NCBI GenBank assembly: GCA_949127685.1
Contig: CASBPW010000258.1
Coordinates: 1-9,546 of the forward strand
DNA: 9,546 bases
Direction: 5' to 3'
Source of the DNA: Candidatus Sivonenia alaskensis PMM_0068
Lineage (GTDB): Bacteria; Cyanobacteriota; Cyanobacteriia; Gloeobacterales; PMM-0068
This document shows, piece by piece, positions 1 to 7,700 of this stretch; the first letter of the stretch is position 1; the number at the start of each line of letters is the position of its first letter. The translations under genes were made by a program, and so were the position numbers. Under the pieces are notes generated by a model. It made no database searches and was not told the DNA's origin. It was given only the letters and a program-made list of their open reading frames with translations.

Positions 1-90
1 ACACCTCTATTTTCAGCGGGGCTTTTATGCTCTGTCCCTTATACAACAAGCTTCTTAGGCAGGTTGTCACCCGTTAAGGGCGCGGACTAA

Positions 91-267
91 AGAGCTAATA
101 TGTTGCTTTTGACAATGAGTAGCTATGTCGGGGCGATGGGCGGCAAGCTGCGCTTGATTGCAGAATTTCCGAACCGTCGTCCTTATTTGGTCAAGCTTGG
201 CGATCTGAGCGATGAGGTTTCTAAGCCTCCTCAGCGCAAGTACTCAAAGGCGGAGGACGTCGGGTAA
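91..267 (+). pseudogene. C-terminal remnant of an XRE-family (antitoxin-like) regulator
   Basis: The frame is open from 91, with possible ATG starts at 100 and 115, and ends in Gly-TAA at 265-267. It reads R-A-N-M-L-L-L-T-M-S-S-Y-V-G-A-M-G-G-K-L and then L-I-A-E-F-P-N-R. This resembles the tail that follows the helix-turn-helix in many small XRE regulators, often antitoxins (pattern S-T-L-x-x-Y-V-x-A-M-G-G-x-L-x-L-x-A-x-F-P-D-R). No helix-turn-helix was found upstream. The same frame is closed by TAA at 88-90, and the codons before that stop (V-K-G-A-D) sit roughly where the family has V-S-K-L-E, so the DNA-binding half seems to have decayed. The last 20 or so residues are basic and low complexity. 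A short intact peptide from ATG 100 or 115 is possible, but without DNA-binding residues it could not act as a normal repressor. The family call rests on motif memory only. Confidence 0.55.
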
Positions 268-301
268 ACTTAGCCATGATCGATTTAGCTCCCATAAATA
301 G

Positions 302-1660
302 TTACCCAAACATGACCTCTACAACTGTAGGCAAGTCCCTATTGACACTCTCTACCAGTGCCTGCGCTGAAGAAGGAACTACTAAAACGGGAATTCCCAA
401 GCTCTGAGCCAACGTATCCACCGTCATACTATCCAAAAATTCTCTGCCATCTTTCAGCGTTAAGGCTGGCAATAAAAGAGCATCTCCCAAATCACGATCT
501 TTCAGGCCTTGGAGAATATCGTGACCTGTCAAAAGACCCGTAACACTAACTTGCTGTCCCCAAAATAAACTGGGGATTGCTGCTAGAGAAACCGTTAATC
601 CTTCGACTTGGTTAAATCGTTCGGCGATCGGAGCAAAAGCTTCTTTAACAGCGTTGCCAACAACCCAGGTATAGTGACGCTTTTTAGAAAGTGATTTTGG
701 TAAGGCAGTACTTGCGGTTTGGAACTCATGCACAAACTTACGCAGTGAACCAACTCCATTTCCTAGTTGGGGAAAATCTTCGTAGTGTTTCCGAAGAGGC
801 AAGGGACGACCGGCCAACAAAAACCATTCATCAGAAAGCCAGGAGAAAGAGGTACCGAGCTGTTTCTTATAGCGTTTCTGGTATGGAAGCACTTGCTCGA
901 TAATTTCTTCAGCCTTCGCTTTGGTGACGGGGACCATATCATCATCGGCGGGACGATATTGGGTTAGACCAATCGGGACTACCGCCGCTGAGCGCACTGT
1001 CGGATAAAAAGAAGCCAAATCCGTCAGCGTGCGGTCTAACTGTTCACCATCATTCAGCCCCGGACAGAGAACAATCTGAGCATGAATCTCCAAACCATGC
1101 TTCTGAAACCAGGCCAACTGTTCCATCAACAGGCGTCCCCTGGGATTTTTCAACAATTTGGCTCTGAGGTCCGGCTCCGTGGCATGAACGGAAACATAGA
1201 GCGGAGACAAGCGCATCTGAGCAATGCGTTCAAATTCTTGAGGCGGAAGATTCGTCAAGGTCAGATAGGAACCATAGAGGAAACTTAAGCGATAGTCATC
1301 ATCTTTGAGATAGAGCGTTCCCCTCAATCCTTCTGGTTGCTGGTCGATGAAGCAAAAAGAACAGCCGTTATTGCATTGAATCAGACCATCGAAAAGCGCC
1401 GAATCAAATTCAAGGCCCAAATCTTCGTCATACTCTTTTTCCAGTTCTACCTGATGACGGACCCCCTCCACATCTTCCACTTCCAGGGTCAAGACATCAT
1501 CCGCGCAGAGAAATTGGTAATCAATCAAATCACGGGGAGCCTTACCGTTAATCGAAACCAAACGGTCCCCTGGCTCAAATCCCAATTCTTCGGCGATAGA
1601 ACCTGGAAGCACACGCGTTACTGTGGCAGGCTGGATAGTGGACCGAGTTGACGAAAGCAC
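302..1660 (-). CDS. DUF512 family Fe-S protein with N-terminal PDZ domain (radical-SAM-like)
   Basis: This 452-aa protein matches the cyanobacterial 'FeS-containing oxidoreductase' family (DUF512); its biochemical role is not established. Residues about 12-70 form a PDZ-like domain (V-L-P-G-S-I-A-E-E-L-G-F, then G-D-R-L-V-S-I-N-G). Cys96, Cys100 and Cys103 give a C-x3-C-x2-C cluster within Q-C-N-N-G-C-S-F-C-F-I-D-Q-Q-P, the spacing typical of radical SAM 4Fe-4S sites. It is followed by G-S-Y-L-T-L-T-N (130-137), S-V-H-A-T (157-161) and V-L-C-P-G-L-N-D-G (197-205), conserved in the family. The rest is the DUF512 region. The start is GTG: the frame is closed by a stop at 1685-1687 and has no ATG in between, and a weak GAG lies just upstream. 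Length is normal for the family. The gene lies 38 nt downstream of yjbQ on the same strand, so the two are probably co-transcribed. Family call is confident; radical SAM chemistry is inferred from the cysteine motif. Confidence 0.93.
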   Translation of the reverse strand: MLSSTRSTIQPATVTRVLPGSIAEELGFEPGDRLVSINGKAPRDLIDYQFLCADDVLTLEVEDVEGVRHQVELEKEYDEDLGLEFDSALFDGLIQCNNGCSFCFIDQQPEGLRGTLYLKDDDYRLSFLYGSYLTLTNLPPQEFERIAQMRLSPLYVSVHATEPDLRAKLLKNPRGRLLMEQLAWFQKHGLEIHAQIVLCPGLNDGEQLDRTLTDLASFYPTVRSAAVVPIGLTQYRPADDDMVPVTKAKAEEIIEQVLPYQKRYKKQLGTSFSWLSDEWFLLAGRPLPLRKHYEDFPQLGNGVGSLRKFVHEFQTASTALPKSLSKKRHYTWVVGNAVKEAFAPIAERFNQVEGLTVSLAAIPSLFWGQQVSVTGLLTGHDILQGLKDRDLGDALLLPALTLKDGREFLDSMTVDTLAQSLGIPVLVVPSSAQALVESVNRDLPTVVEVMFG

Positions 1661-1698
1661 AGCTTGCTCAAATGTCGCAGCACTCTATCATAATCCGC

Positions 1699-2133
1699 TC
1701 AAGCCCCAGCAATATGGACCACCACCTCGCGGGAACGTCCCTGCGCCCGATGTTCCCAGAGATAAATTCCCTGCCAAACGCCTAAGACCAAGCGTCCATT
1801 GCAAATCGGAATATTTTCAGAAGTGTGGGTGAGGGCGGTACGGATGTGCGACGGCATATCATCCGCGCCTTCATCAGCATGACTGTAGCGCCGTTCTTCA
1901 GGTACCAAGTCGGCAAAAAAGTCTTCTAAATCCTTCAGAACCCTGGGGTCAGCGTTCTCCTGAATTACCAAACTGGCCGAAGAGTGACAGACAAATAAAG
2001 TACACAGCCCGGTGCGGATTCCCGATTGTGACACCACGGCTTCTACGGTCGCCGTAATGTTGTGGAAGGATTTCCCTGCCGTACGGATGTGCAATACGTC
2101 CTGGGAATGAATAGTAGTTTCTACACGGTTCAT
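1699..2133 (-). CDS. yjbQ: YjbQ/UPF0047 family protein (secondary thiamine-phosphate synthase-like)
   Basis: A 144-aa protein, the usual size for UPF0047. Family hallmarks are visible in order: C-H-S-S-A-S-L-V-I-Q-E-N (49-60), Y-S-H-A-D-E-G-A-D-D-M-P-S-H-I-R (83-98) and L-G-V-W-Q-G-I-Y-L-W-E-H-R (117-129). His50, His85, Asp92, His96 and His128 are candidates for metal or active-site residues. The E. coli homologue has a low thiamine-phosphate synthase activity, which is why the family carries that name; its physiological role is uncertain. No signal peptide or membrane segment is seen, so it should be cytosolic. It begins at ATG 2131-2133 with GAGAAG close upstream, and is the first gene of a probable operon with the DUF512 gene. 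Identification is confident; function is only family-level. Confidence 0.93.
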   Translation of the reverse strand: MNRVETTIHSQDVLHIRTAGKSFHNITATVEAVVSQSGIRTGLCTLFVCHSSASLVIQENADPRVLKDLEDFFADLVPEERRYSHADEGADDMPSHIRTALTHTSENIPICNGRLVLGVWQGIYLWEHRAQGRSREVVVHIAGA

Positions 2134-2233
2134 ACTTCTCAGAGTAATCCAAAATCAAGGGAGCACGACTAGCCAGAGAGCAGAGTGATACACTTAGAGC
2201 GGCATATTCGCTGTGCTGCTGGGTGAACTACCT

Positions 2234-2321
2234 GGAGAGGTGTCCGAGCGGTTTAAGGAGACAGTCTTGAAAACTGTTGATGGGAAACTATCCGTGGGTT
2301 CGAATCCCACCCTCTCCGCCA
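2234..2321 (+). tRNA. tRNA-Ser (anticodon UGA), CCA encoded
   Basis: The acceptor stem GGAGAGG (2234-2240) pairs perfectly with CCTCTCC (2311-2317); discriminator G is at 2318 and CCA at 2319-2321. The anticodon stem ACAGT/ACTGT (2261-2265/2273-2277) encloses loop CTTGAAA with anticodon TGA at 2268-2270, decoding UCA and wobble UCN codons. A long variable arm (2278-2293) forms the stem GATGG/CTATC with one G-U pair, typical of class II serine tRNAs. The T arm is GTGGG-TTCGAAT-CCCAC (2294-2310). All arms are intact. The glucokinase Shine-Dalgarno begins 9 nt after the CCA, suggesting a shared transcript. No convincing promoter is visible in 2134-2233; CATATT at 2203-2208 is the best -10 position but a poor match. 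Confidence 0.98.
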
Positions 2322-2329
2322 AAATGTCT

Positions 2330-2336
2330 AAGGAAG
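2330..2336 (+). promoter_or_regulatory. Shine-Dalgarno fixing the glucokinase start
   Basis: AAGGAAG lies 2 nt before ATG 2339-2341 (AAGGA core at 4 nt spacing). The in-frame ATG at 2324 lies only 3 nt after the tRNA 3' end with no room for a ribosome site outside the tRNA, so 2339 is preferred. The frame is open upstream to 2213, but that stretch is a chance translation of the tRNA gene. Confidence 0.7.
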
Positions 2337-2338
2337 CT

Positions 2339-3232
2339 ATGAGTGAAGTCCTGGGAATAGATTTGGGTGGTACCGCCATCAAAGCCGGTAGGTTTAGCGT
2401 TTCTCCCAATCAAGCGCAAGCCACGCCTCAAGAATATGTAACCGTGCCAACCCCCTCACCCGCCACGCCAGAAGCGGTGTTGGAAGCCCTGATCATCACC
2501 GCCGAAAAATTAGACCCTGGCGGCAATTTACCCGTAGGGATCGGGGTCCCTGGAGTTGTAGACCCGACCGCCAGAATTGCCCGTACCGCTATTAATCTCA
2601 GCAACTGGCATGAAGTGCCTCTGGCAGAATCGATGGAAAAACGCACGGAGCGCACAGTAGTTCTGGGTAATGATGCAAACTGTGCCGGTTTGGGGGAAGC
2701 TTGGTTAGGAGCAGGTAGAGGATTTCAAGATCTTTTAGTGCTGACCTTGGGTACTGGCGTCGGTGGAACAATCATTCTCAATGGGCGACTCTTTGTTGGG
2801 CATCGGGGAGCAGGCGCTGAACTAGGTCATATTTGCATTAACGAGGAGGGTCCTCCCTGTAACTGCGGAAGCCGAGGATGTTTGGAGCAATACATATCCG
2901 CGACCGCGATTCATCGCAGAACTGGCGTTGATCCTAAAGTGCTGGGCGAAAAAGCAGACGGTGGAGACCCCGAAGCCCTCGCTTGGTGGGAGCGCATTGG
3001 TTCAGACTTAGGGGTTGGTTTAACCTCCCTTCTCTATACGCTAACCCCCGAAGCCGTGGTAGTGGGCGGTGGTGTGGCTGCTAGTAGTGCCCACTTTTTC
3101 CCAAAAGCCTTAGAAGAAGTAGAGAAACGAGTGCTATTCCCCTGCCGTGAGGGTTTTCAACTCCTTTCCGCCCAATTGGGTAATGAAGCAGGAACCGTAG
3201 GGGCCGCTCGCTTAGTGCTTGATTTGACCTGA
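2339..3232 (+). CDS. ROK family sugar kinase, probable glucokinase
   Basis: A 297-aa cytosolic kinase, the usual ROK length and close to cyanobacterial ROK glucokinases. It likely phosphorylates glucose to glucose-6-phosphate, feeding glycolysis or the oxidative pentose phosphate pathway. The N-terminal phosphate-binding loop is G-I-D-L-G-G-T (6-12), with Asp8 in the usual position. G-N-D-A-N (110-114) supplies the catalytic Asp112. L-G-T-G-V-G-G (137-143) is the second phosphate motif. E161-L-G-H164 followed by C174-x-C176-x4-C181 reproduces the ROK zinc site, and E183 follows in G-C-L-E. V-V-G-G-G-V (241-246) is the C-terminal nucleotide motif. There is no N-terminal helix-turn-helix, so it is a kinase and not a ROK repressor. 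The substrate could also be another hexose or N-acetylmannosamine; glucose is the best guess from family and length. No clear terminator follows. Confidence 0.9.
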   Translation: MSEVLGIDLGGTAIKAGRFSVSPNQAQATPQEYVTVPTPSPATPEAVLEALIITAEKLDPGGNLPVGIGVPGVVDPTARIARTAINLSNWHEVPLAESMEKRTERTVVLGNDANCAGLGEAWLGAGRGFQDLLVLTLGTGVGGTIILNGRLFVGHRGAGAELGHICINEEGPPCNCGSRGCLEQYISATAIHRRTGVDPKVLGEKADGGDPEALAWWERIGSDLGVGLTSLLYTLTPEAVVVGGGVAASSAHFFPKALEEVEKRVLFPCREGFQLLSAQLGNEAGTVGAARLVLDLT

Positions 3233-3291
3233 TAGTTGACCCTGAAGCCTAGACAGAAGAAATCCCCCTGGATATATTACGGGACAAATAG

Positions 3292-3307
3292 TACAGGTCT
3301 GTATAAT
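3292..3307 (+). promoter_or_regulatory. Candidate promoter of the efflux operon with overlapping inverted repeat
   Basis: TATAAT at 3302-3307 is a perfect -10 hexamer, 107 nt before the membrane fusion protein start. No convincing -35 lies 16-19 nt upstream (acggga or neighbours), so an activator-dependent promoter is possible. The inverted repeat TACAG-GT-CTGTA (3292-3303) ends inside the -10 hexamer, a place where a bound repressor would block RNA polymerase. No regulator gene lies next to the operon in this window. The site is read from pattern only. Confidence 0.35.
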
Positions 3308-3330
3308 CGGGGAACGGTGAGGGTAGAGCG

Positions 3331-3351
3331 CAGCTGAATCCACTTCAGTTG
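3331..3351 (+). promoter_or_regulatory. Leader hairpin upstream of the efflux operon
   Basis: CAGCTGAA (3331-3338) pairs with TTCAGTTG (3344-3351) around the 5-nt loop TCCAC: eight pairs including one G-U. If transcription starts just after the TATAAT at 3302-3307, the hairpin lies within about 40 nt of the 5' end and could stabilise the mRNA or serve as an attenuation element. There is no U run after it, so it is not a classical terminator for the upstream kinase gene. Confidence 0.35.
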
Positions 3352-3395
3352 ATTCTCTAGGGCTTGCTCTTGATGACTGTCGACCTAATAGTGCT

Positions 3396-3405
3396 CCTCT
3401 AGAGG
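3396..3405 (+). promoter_or_regulatory. Palindrome CCTCTAGAGG containing the membrane fusion protein Shine-Dalgarno
   Basis: A perfect 10-bp palindrome whose right half, AGAGG (3401-3405), is the only good ribosome binding site before ATG 3415 (9-nt spacing). The alternative GTG at 3409 would be only 3 nt away, so ATG 3415 is the better start. The palindrome has no loop and is more likely to be coincidence or a protein site than an RNA hairpin. Confidence 0.45.
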
Positions 3406-3414
3406 CTTGTGACC

Positions 3415-4668
3415 ATGAGGGTAAAGACACCGATAGGCCCATTATTTTTGATCGCTTTCGTTCTGTTGTTCACGGTAGCCTGCGGAGGTGGTGGGCCAGC
3501 GTTGTTGTCTGCAGGTGGGCCGCAAGCCGTTCCTGTGAAACTGTCTACCGTGGAATCGAGCACTATTGATGAAACCTCTGAGTACCTGGCTACCCTAAAG
3601 TCCAGAAAGTCGGTCACGCTCCAACCCCAAGTGGATGGTCAGGTCGCTAAAATCCTGGTTCAATCGGGGGCGAAGGTGGCTGCGGGAACCCCCCTGATTC
3701 AGGTGAACTCGGCGAAGCAAGAAGCAGCCGTCAGTGGTCTTATGGCAGCAGCTGAATCCAATCAGGCAGATTTGGAAAGTGCCAAAGCCACCTTGGTTTC
3801 CTATCAGGCGGATCTGCGCTCTAAAATTTCAGACTTAAAGTTTCAGCAGCAACGCTATGACCGCTACTTTAAGCTCCAAAAAGAAGGAGCGATTAGTCAA
3901 CAGGATCTAGATCAATACCGCAATAATCTCGATACAGCCAGGGCAAATCTCTACGCCCAAAATGCGAAGATCAAGGCACAGCAGGCCTTGATTACCAAAG
4001 CCGAAAGAGGCCTTCAGCAATCTCTGGCCAATACGAAAGAGCAAAAAGTTCAGCTCCAATATTACGGAGTTACCGCCCCCTTTGCTGGAACCGTCGGGGA
4101 TATTCCCGTGAAGGTGGGAGACTACGTTACGACCTCTACGCAGCTGACGACAGTCACCCAGAACCAGCCCCTAGAGGTGAATGTATTGGTTTCGGCGGAC
4201 AAAGCTTCTGAATTGCGCCCAGGGATGTCCGTAAAATTGCTTGGCCCGCAAGGCCAACCCATCGGCAACAGTCGGGTCTTTTTCATCGCGCCCAATGTTA
4301 ACAATCAGACACAATCCATTCTGATTAAGTCCCTCTTCGATAATGCGGCAGACCGATTGCGGGCCGATCAACTGGTGCAAGCCAGCGTGGTTTGGGATAG
4401 ACGTCCTGGTATTTTAATTCCCACTGCCGCGATCTCTCGGGTGGCCGGACAAGATTTTGTCTTTGTAGCCCAAGAGCAATCTTCCAAACTGGTAGCCCGA
4501 CAAAAACCGATCAAACTGGGCAATATTCAAGGCAACAGCTACCAGGTATTAGAAGGACTCAAGCCTGGGGAAACAATTGTGGTCGCAGGGATTCTAAAGC
4601 TCTCGGATGGGGCTCCGATTGTGGCTGAGTCCCCTAAAGAAACGCGGCCTATTTCATCGCTCCCTTAA
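3415..4668 (+). CDS. RND efflux membrane fusion protein (periplasmic adaptor, HlyD/AcrA family)
   Basis: A 417-aa adaptor linking the inner-membrane RND pump encoded next to an outer-membrane channel. Residues 1-22 form a hydrophobic signal segment ending T-V-A-C, so Cys23 may be lipidated, though Thr at -3 makes the lipobox weak. The first lipoyl half lies at about 67-98 (V-T-L-Q-P-Q-V-D-G-Q-V, then G-A-K-V-A-A-G). An alpha-helical hairpin at about 105-212 is rich in Gln, Ala, Leu and Lys. The second lipoyl half lies at about 216-247 (V-T-A-P-F-A-G-T-V-G, then V-K-V-G-D-Y-V). The beta-barrel (252-330) and membrane-proximal domain (335-405) follow. Length and order are normal for AcrA-type adaptors. 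The permease starts 112 nt downstream on the same strand. The exported substrate cannot be read from sequence. Confidence 0.93.
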   Translation: MRVKTPIGPLFLIAFVLLFTVACGGGGPALLSAGGPQAVPVKLSTVESSTIDETSEYLATLKSRKSVTLQPQVDGQVAKILVQSGAKVAAGTPLIQVNSAKQEAAVSGLMAAAESNQADLESAKATLVSYQADLRSKISDLKFQQQRYDRYFKLQKEGAISQQDLDQYRNNLDTARANLYAQNAKIKAQQALITKAERGLQQSLANTKEQKVQLQYYGVTAPFAGTVGDIPVKVGDYVTTSTQLTTVTQNQPLEVNVLVSADKASELRPGMSVKLLGPQGQPIGNSRVFFIAPNVNNQTQSILIKSLFDNAADRLRADQLVQASVVWDRRPGILIPTAAISRVAGQDFVFVAQEQSSKLVARQKPIKLGNIQGNSYQVLEGLKPGETIVVAGILKLSDGAPIVAESPKETRPISSLP

Positions 4669-4780
4669 GACCTTTGTCAGCACACGGGTTCTGATTTCTA
4701 CGCTCTATGCCCGCGCTCCTTTTTTTACCTGCTCTACCTGTTTACCCGTTCTCCCCAATGCACGACTGCTCCCCAAAATT

Positions 4781-7700
4781 ATGTTTGTAAATTTCTTCAT
4801 CAAACGACCTATTTTTGCTACCGTCTGCTCCCTGGTGCTCATCCTGATTGGGGCTGTTAGTTTACCGTCTCTGCCCGTTGAGTATTACCCCGATATCACC
4901 CCGCCAACCGTTACGGTTAATGCAACCTACCCTGGAGCCAGTGCTGAAGCGGTGGAGGCTGGAGTCACTTCCATTCTGGAACGACAGATCAACGGGGTTG
5001 AGGGAATGCAATATATTTCTTCGAGTAGTAGCAGTGGAGCCAGTTCCCTCACCGTCACCTTCAATCAAGGTAAAGACAGAGATATTGCAGCGGTGGATGT
5101 GCAGAATCGGGTCTCTTTGGTGCAATCACAGTTGCCCGCCGAGGTAAATCAAACAGGGGTTGCCGTTAGCAAGGGTTCTACTGGAGGATTTGTGCTGGCT
5201 ATCGGTCTCTATGCCGAGAGGGACCAGTATAGTCCTGCGTTCTTAAGTAACTATGCAGACCTCTATTTAGTGGATCCCCTAAAGCGTTTACCGGGGGTCG
5301 GTAGTGTAGAAATCTTTGGAGAGCGCAAGTATGCGATGCGCCTATGGCTGGATCCTAATCGGCTAGCCAGTCGTGGTCTAACGGCTCAGGATGTTGTCGA
5401 TGCCCTCAAAGAGCAAAATATCCAGGTGGGTGCCGGACAAATTGGGCAGCCGCCCGCCCCTAAGGGTCAGCAATATCAAATCAGTCTGCAGGCCGTAAGC
5501 CGACTCAAGAGTGAGAAAGAATTTGCCGATATGGTCCTCAAGTCAGGGGCAGATGGTTCCCTGATCAAGCTGCAGGAGGTGGGGCGCATTGAACTCGGAG
5601 CTCAAGACTACAGTACGAATCTGCGTTTTAGCGGTCAGGACGGAGTGGGCTTAGGAGTTTCTCAGCTCACGGGCAGCAACGCTCTAGAAGTATCCAAAGA
5701 AGTCCAGACTGCTCTGGTTGCATTGAGCAAAAATTTTCCACCAGGCATGAAGTATAAAGTGGCGTTTGACACCACGCTGGCGGTAGAGGAATCGATTCGA
5801 GAGGTGGTGATTACTCTTGTGCTGGCCGTTGCGTTGGTCATCTTAGTGATTTTCCTGTTTCTCCAGGACTGGCGCGCTACCCTCATCCCAGCGATTACGA
5901 TTCCGGTTTCTTTAATCGGAACCTTTGCCTTTATTAAAGTTTTTGGATTTTCGATTAATAGTCTGACCCTCTTTGGCCTGATCCTGGCGACGGGCCTAGT
6001 CGTAGATGACGCGATTGTGGTGGTCGAGAATATCACCCGCTCGATTGAAGAAAAGGACATCAGTCCTCGCCAAGCAGCGGTAGAAGCGATGTCTGAAGTC
6101 ACCGGAGCGGTACTGGCGACTTCTCTAGTCCTGATGGCCGTGTTTATCCCAGTAGCATTTTTCCCAGGGGTGACCGGACGGCTCTACCAACAATTTGCGC
6201 TAACCATCGCCTTTTCCATTGCCCTTTCGACGTTTAACGCCTTGACCCTATCCCCTGCTCTATCCGCAGTGCTCCTTCGCCAAGGGCAGCAACCTAATAA
6301 TCGATTTTTCAACACGATTAATGCAGGAATTGACAAAACACGGGCAGGATACCATCGCTCCTTAGGTTGGCTAACTCGGTTTAAAGGCTTTGTTATTGCT
6401 GGTTTTGTGGTCGCCCTAGGATTGACCTACCTCCTCTTTCGGATAGTACCGGGAGGATTTGTTCCCGATGAAGACCAGGGGTACTTTATTACATTTGTCC
6501 AGGCCCCCGAAGGAGTTTCCCTGGACTATACCAGCAAGATTTTGCAACAGGTGGAGAAAGACTTGCGTAGCCTTCCAGAAGCTACTGCCACCTTCGCGGT
6601 GGGCGGATTTAGCTTTTTCGGCAATGGTCCGAATAAGGGGGTTATCTTTACGACCCTCAAACCTTGGTCTGAACGCGAACGGTCCGTAGAAGCGATTATC
6701 GGTCAGGCTATGGGTTCACTTTCACAAATTCCGGGAGCGATTATCTTTGCGGCCAATCCCCCGACGATTAATGTCGGCAGCAGTTTGGGTGGATTTGATT
6801 TTCAGGTACAAGACCAGGCTAATAGCGGTTTACAAGAGTTGTCCCAAGCTGCCAATGCAATGGTCCAAAAAGCAAATGCGACCCCAGGATTGTTCCGGGT
6901 CAACACTCCTTTTGCCATTAATTCACCACAGCTATTGATTGAAGTAAACCGCAATCGAGCCGTGGCGCTACAGGTGAATTTGCAAGATGTCTTTAATACG
7001 TTGCAAATTTATTTGGGGTCATCCTATGTGAATGACTTTAATTTATTTGAACGCACCTATCGCGTCATTGTGCAGGCAGACCAGCAGTTTCGTTCCAATC
7101 CGAAGGATATAGGTTTGCTCTATGTGCGTTCAAAACAGAATCAGATGATTCCCTTAAGTAATTTAGTGAAGATAACGCCTACAACAGCGCCCCAGATTAT
7201 CACCCACTACAACCTGTTCCGTTCCGCTCAAATCACAGGTTCAGCAGCACCAGGCTCCAGCTCTGGTCAAGCTATCCAAGCGATGGAGAAGATAGCTCAA
7301 GAAACGCTGCCTAAAGGTATTAATTATTCCTGGACAGGTCTTTCTCTAGAAGAACTGAAGTCGGGTGGTCAAGCCCCTCTCATCTTTGGATTGGGATTAG
7401 TCTTTGTCTTTCTGGTCTTGGCTGCTCAATATGAGAGCTTTATAGACCCTTTGATTATCATCATGGCGGTTCCCTTAGCTATTTTGGGAGCGCTTAGCGC
7501 ACAGTTCCTAAGGGGACTACCCAATGATGTTTACTGTCAGATTGGTCTGGTCATGCTCATCGGGCTTGCCAGTAAAAACGCCATCTTAATCGTGGAATTT
7601 GCCAATCAATTGAAGGATAAGGGACTCTCCATTACCGATGCAGCGATCAAAGCTTCAGAAGAACGATTACGCCCGATCCTGATGACAGCACTTTCGTTTA

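Noticed and set aside
262..307. Inverted repeat GGGTAAACT / AGTTACCC between the convergent ends as a bidirectional terminator
   Set aside because: Much of the symmetry arises because both genes end in Gly-stop (GGG TAA). There is a one-base bulge, a 29-nt loop and no U run.
1337..1651. 104-codon plus-strand open frame opposite the DUF512 gene
   Set aside because: It is antisense to the PDZ and Fe-S region of a confident gene, with no family resemblance and no ribosome site.
1949..2158. 69-codon minus-strand frame overlapping yjbQ in another frame
   Set aside because: It is a shadow of the yjbQ coding sequence, which carries all the conserved family motifs.
4607..4780. N-terminal extension of the permease to an ATG at 4607
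   Set aside because: It overlaps the adaptor gene by 62 nt, and the extra 58 residues have no family counterpart. M-F-V-N-F-F-I-K-R-P is the standard HAE1 N-terminus.
5662..6102. 146-codon minus-strand open frame inside the RND permease
   Set aside because: It is antisense to the well-conserved TM4-TM6 region of the permease, has no recognisable domain, and is rich in Ser, Thr, Arg and Ile as expected for a shadow of membrane codons.
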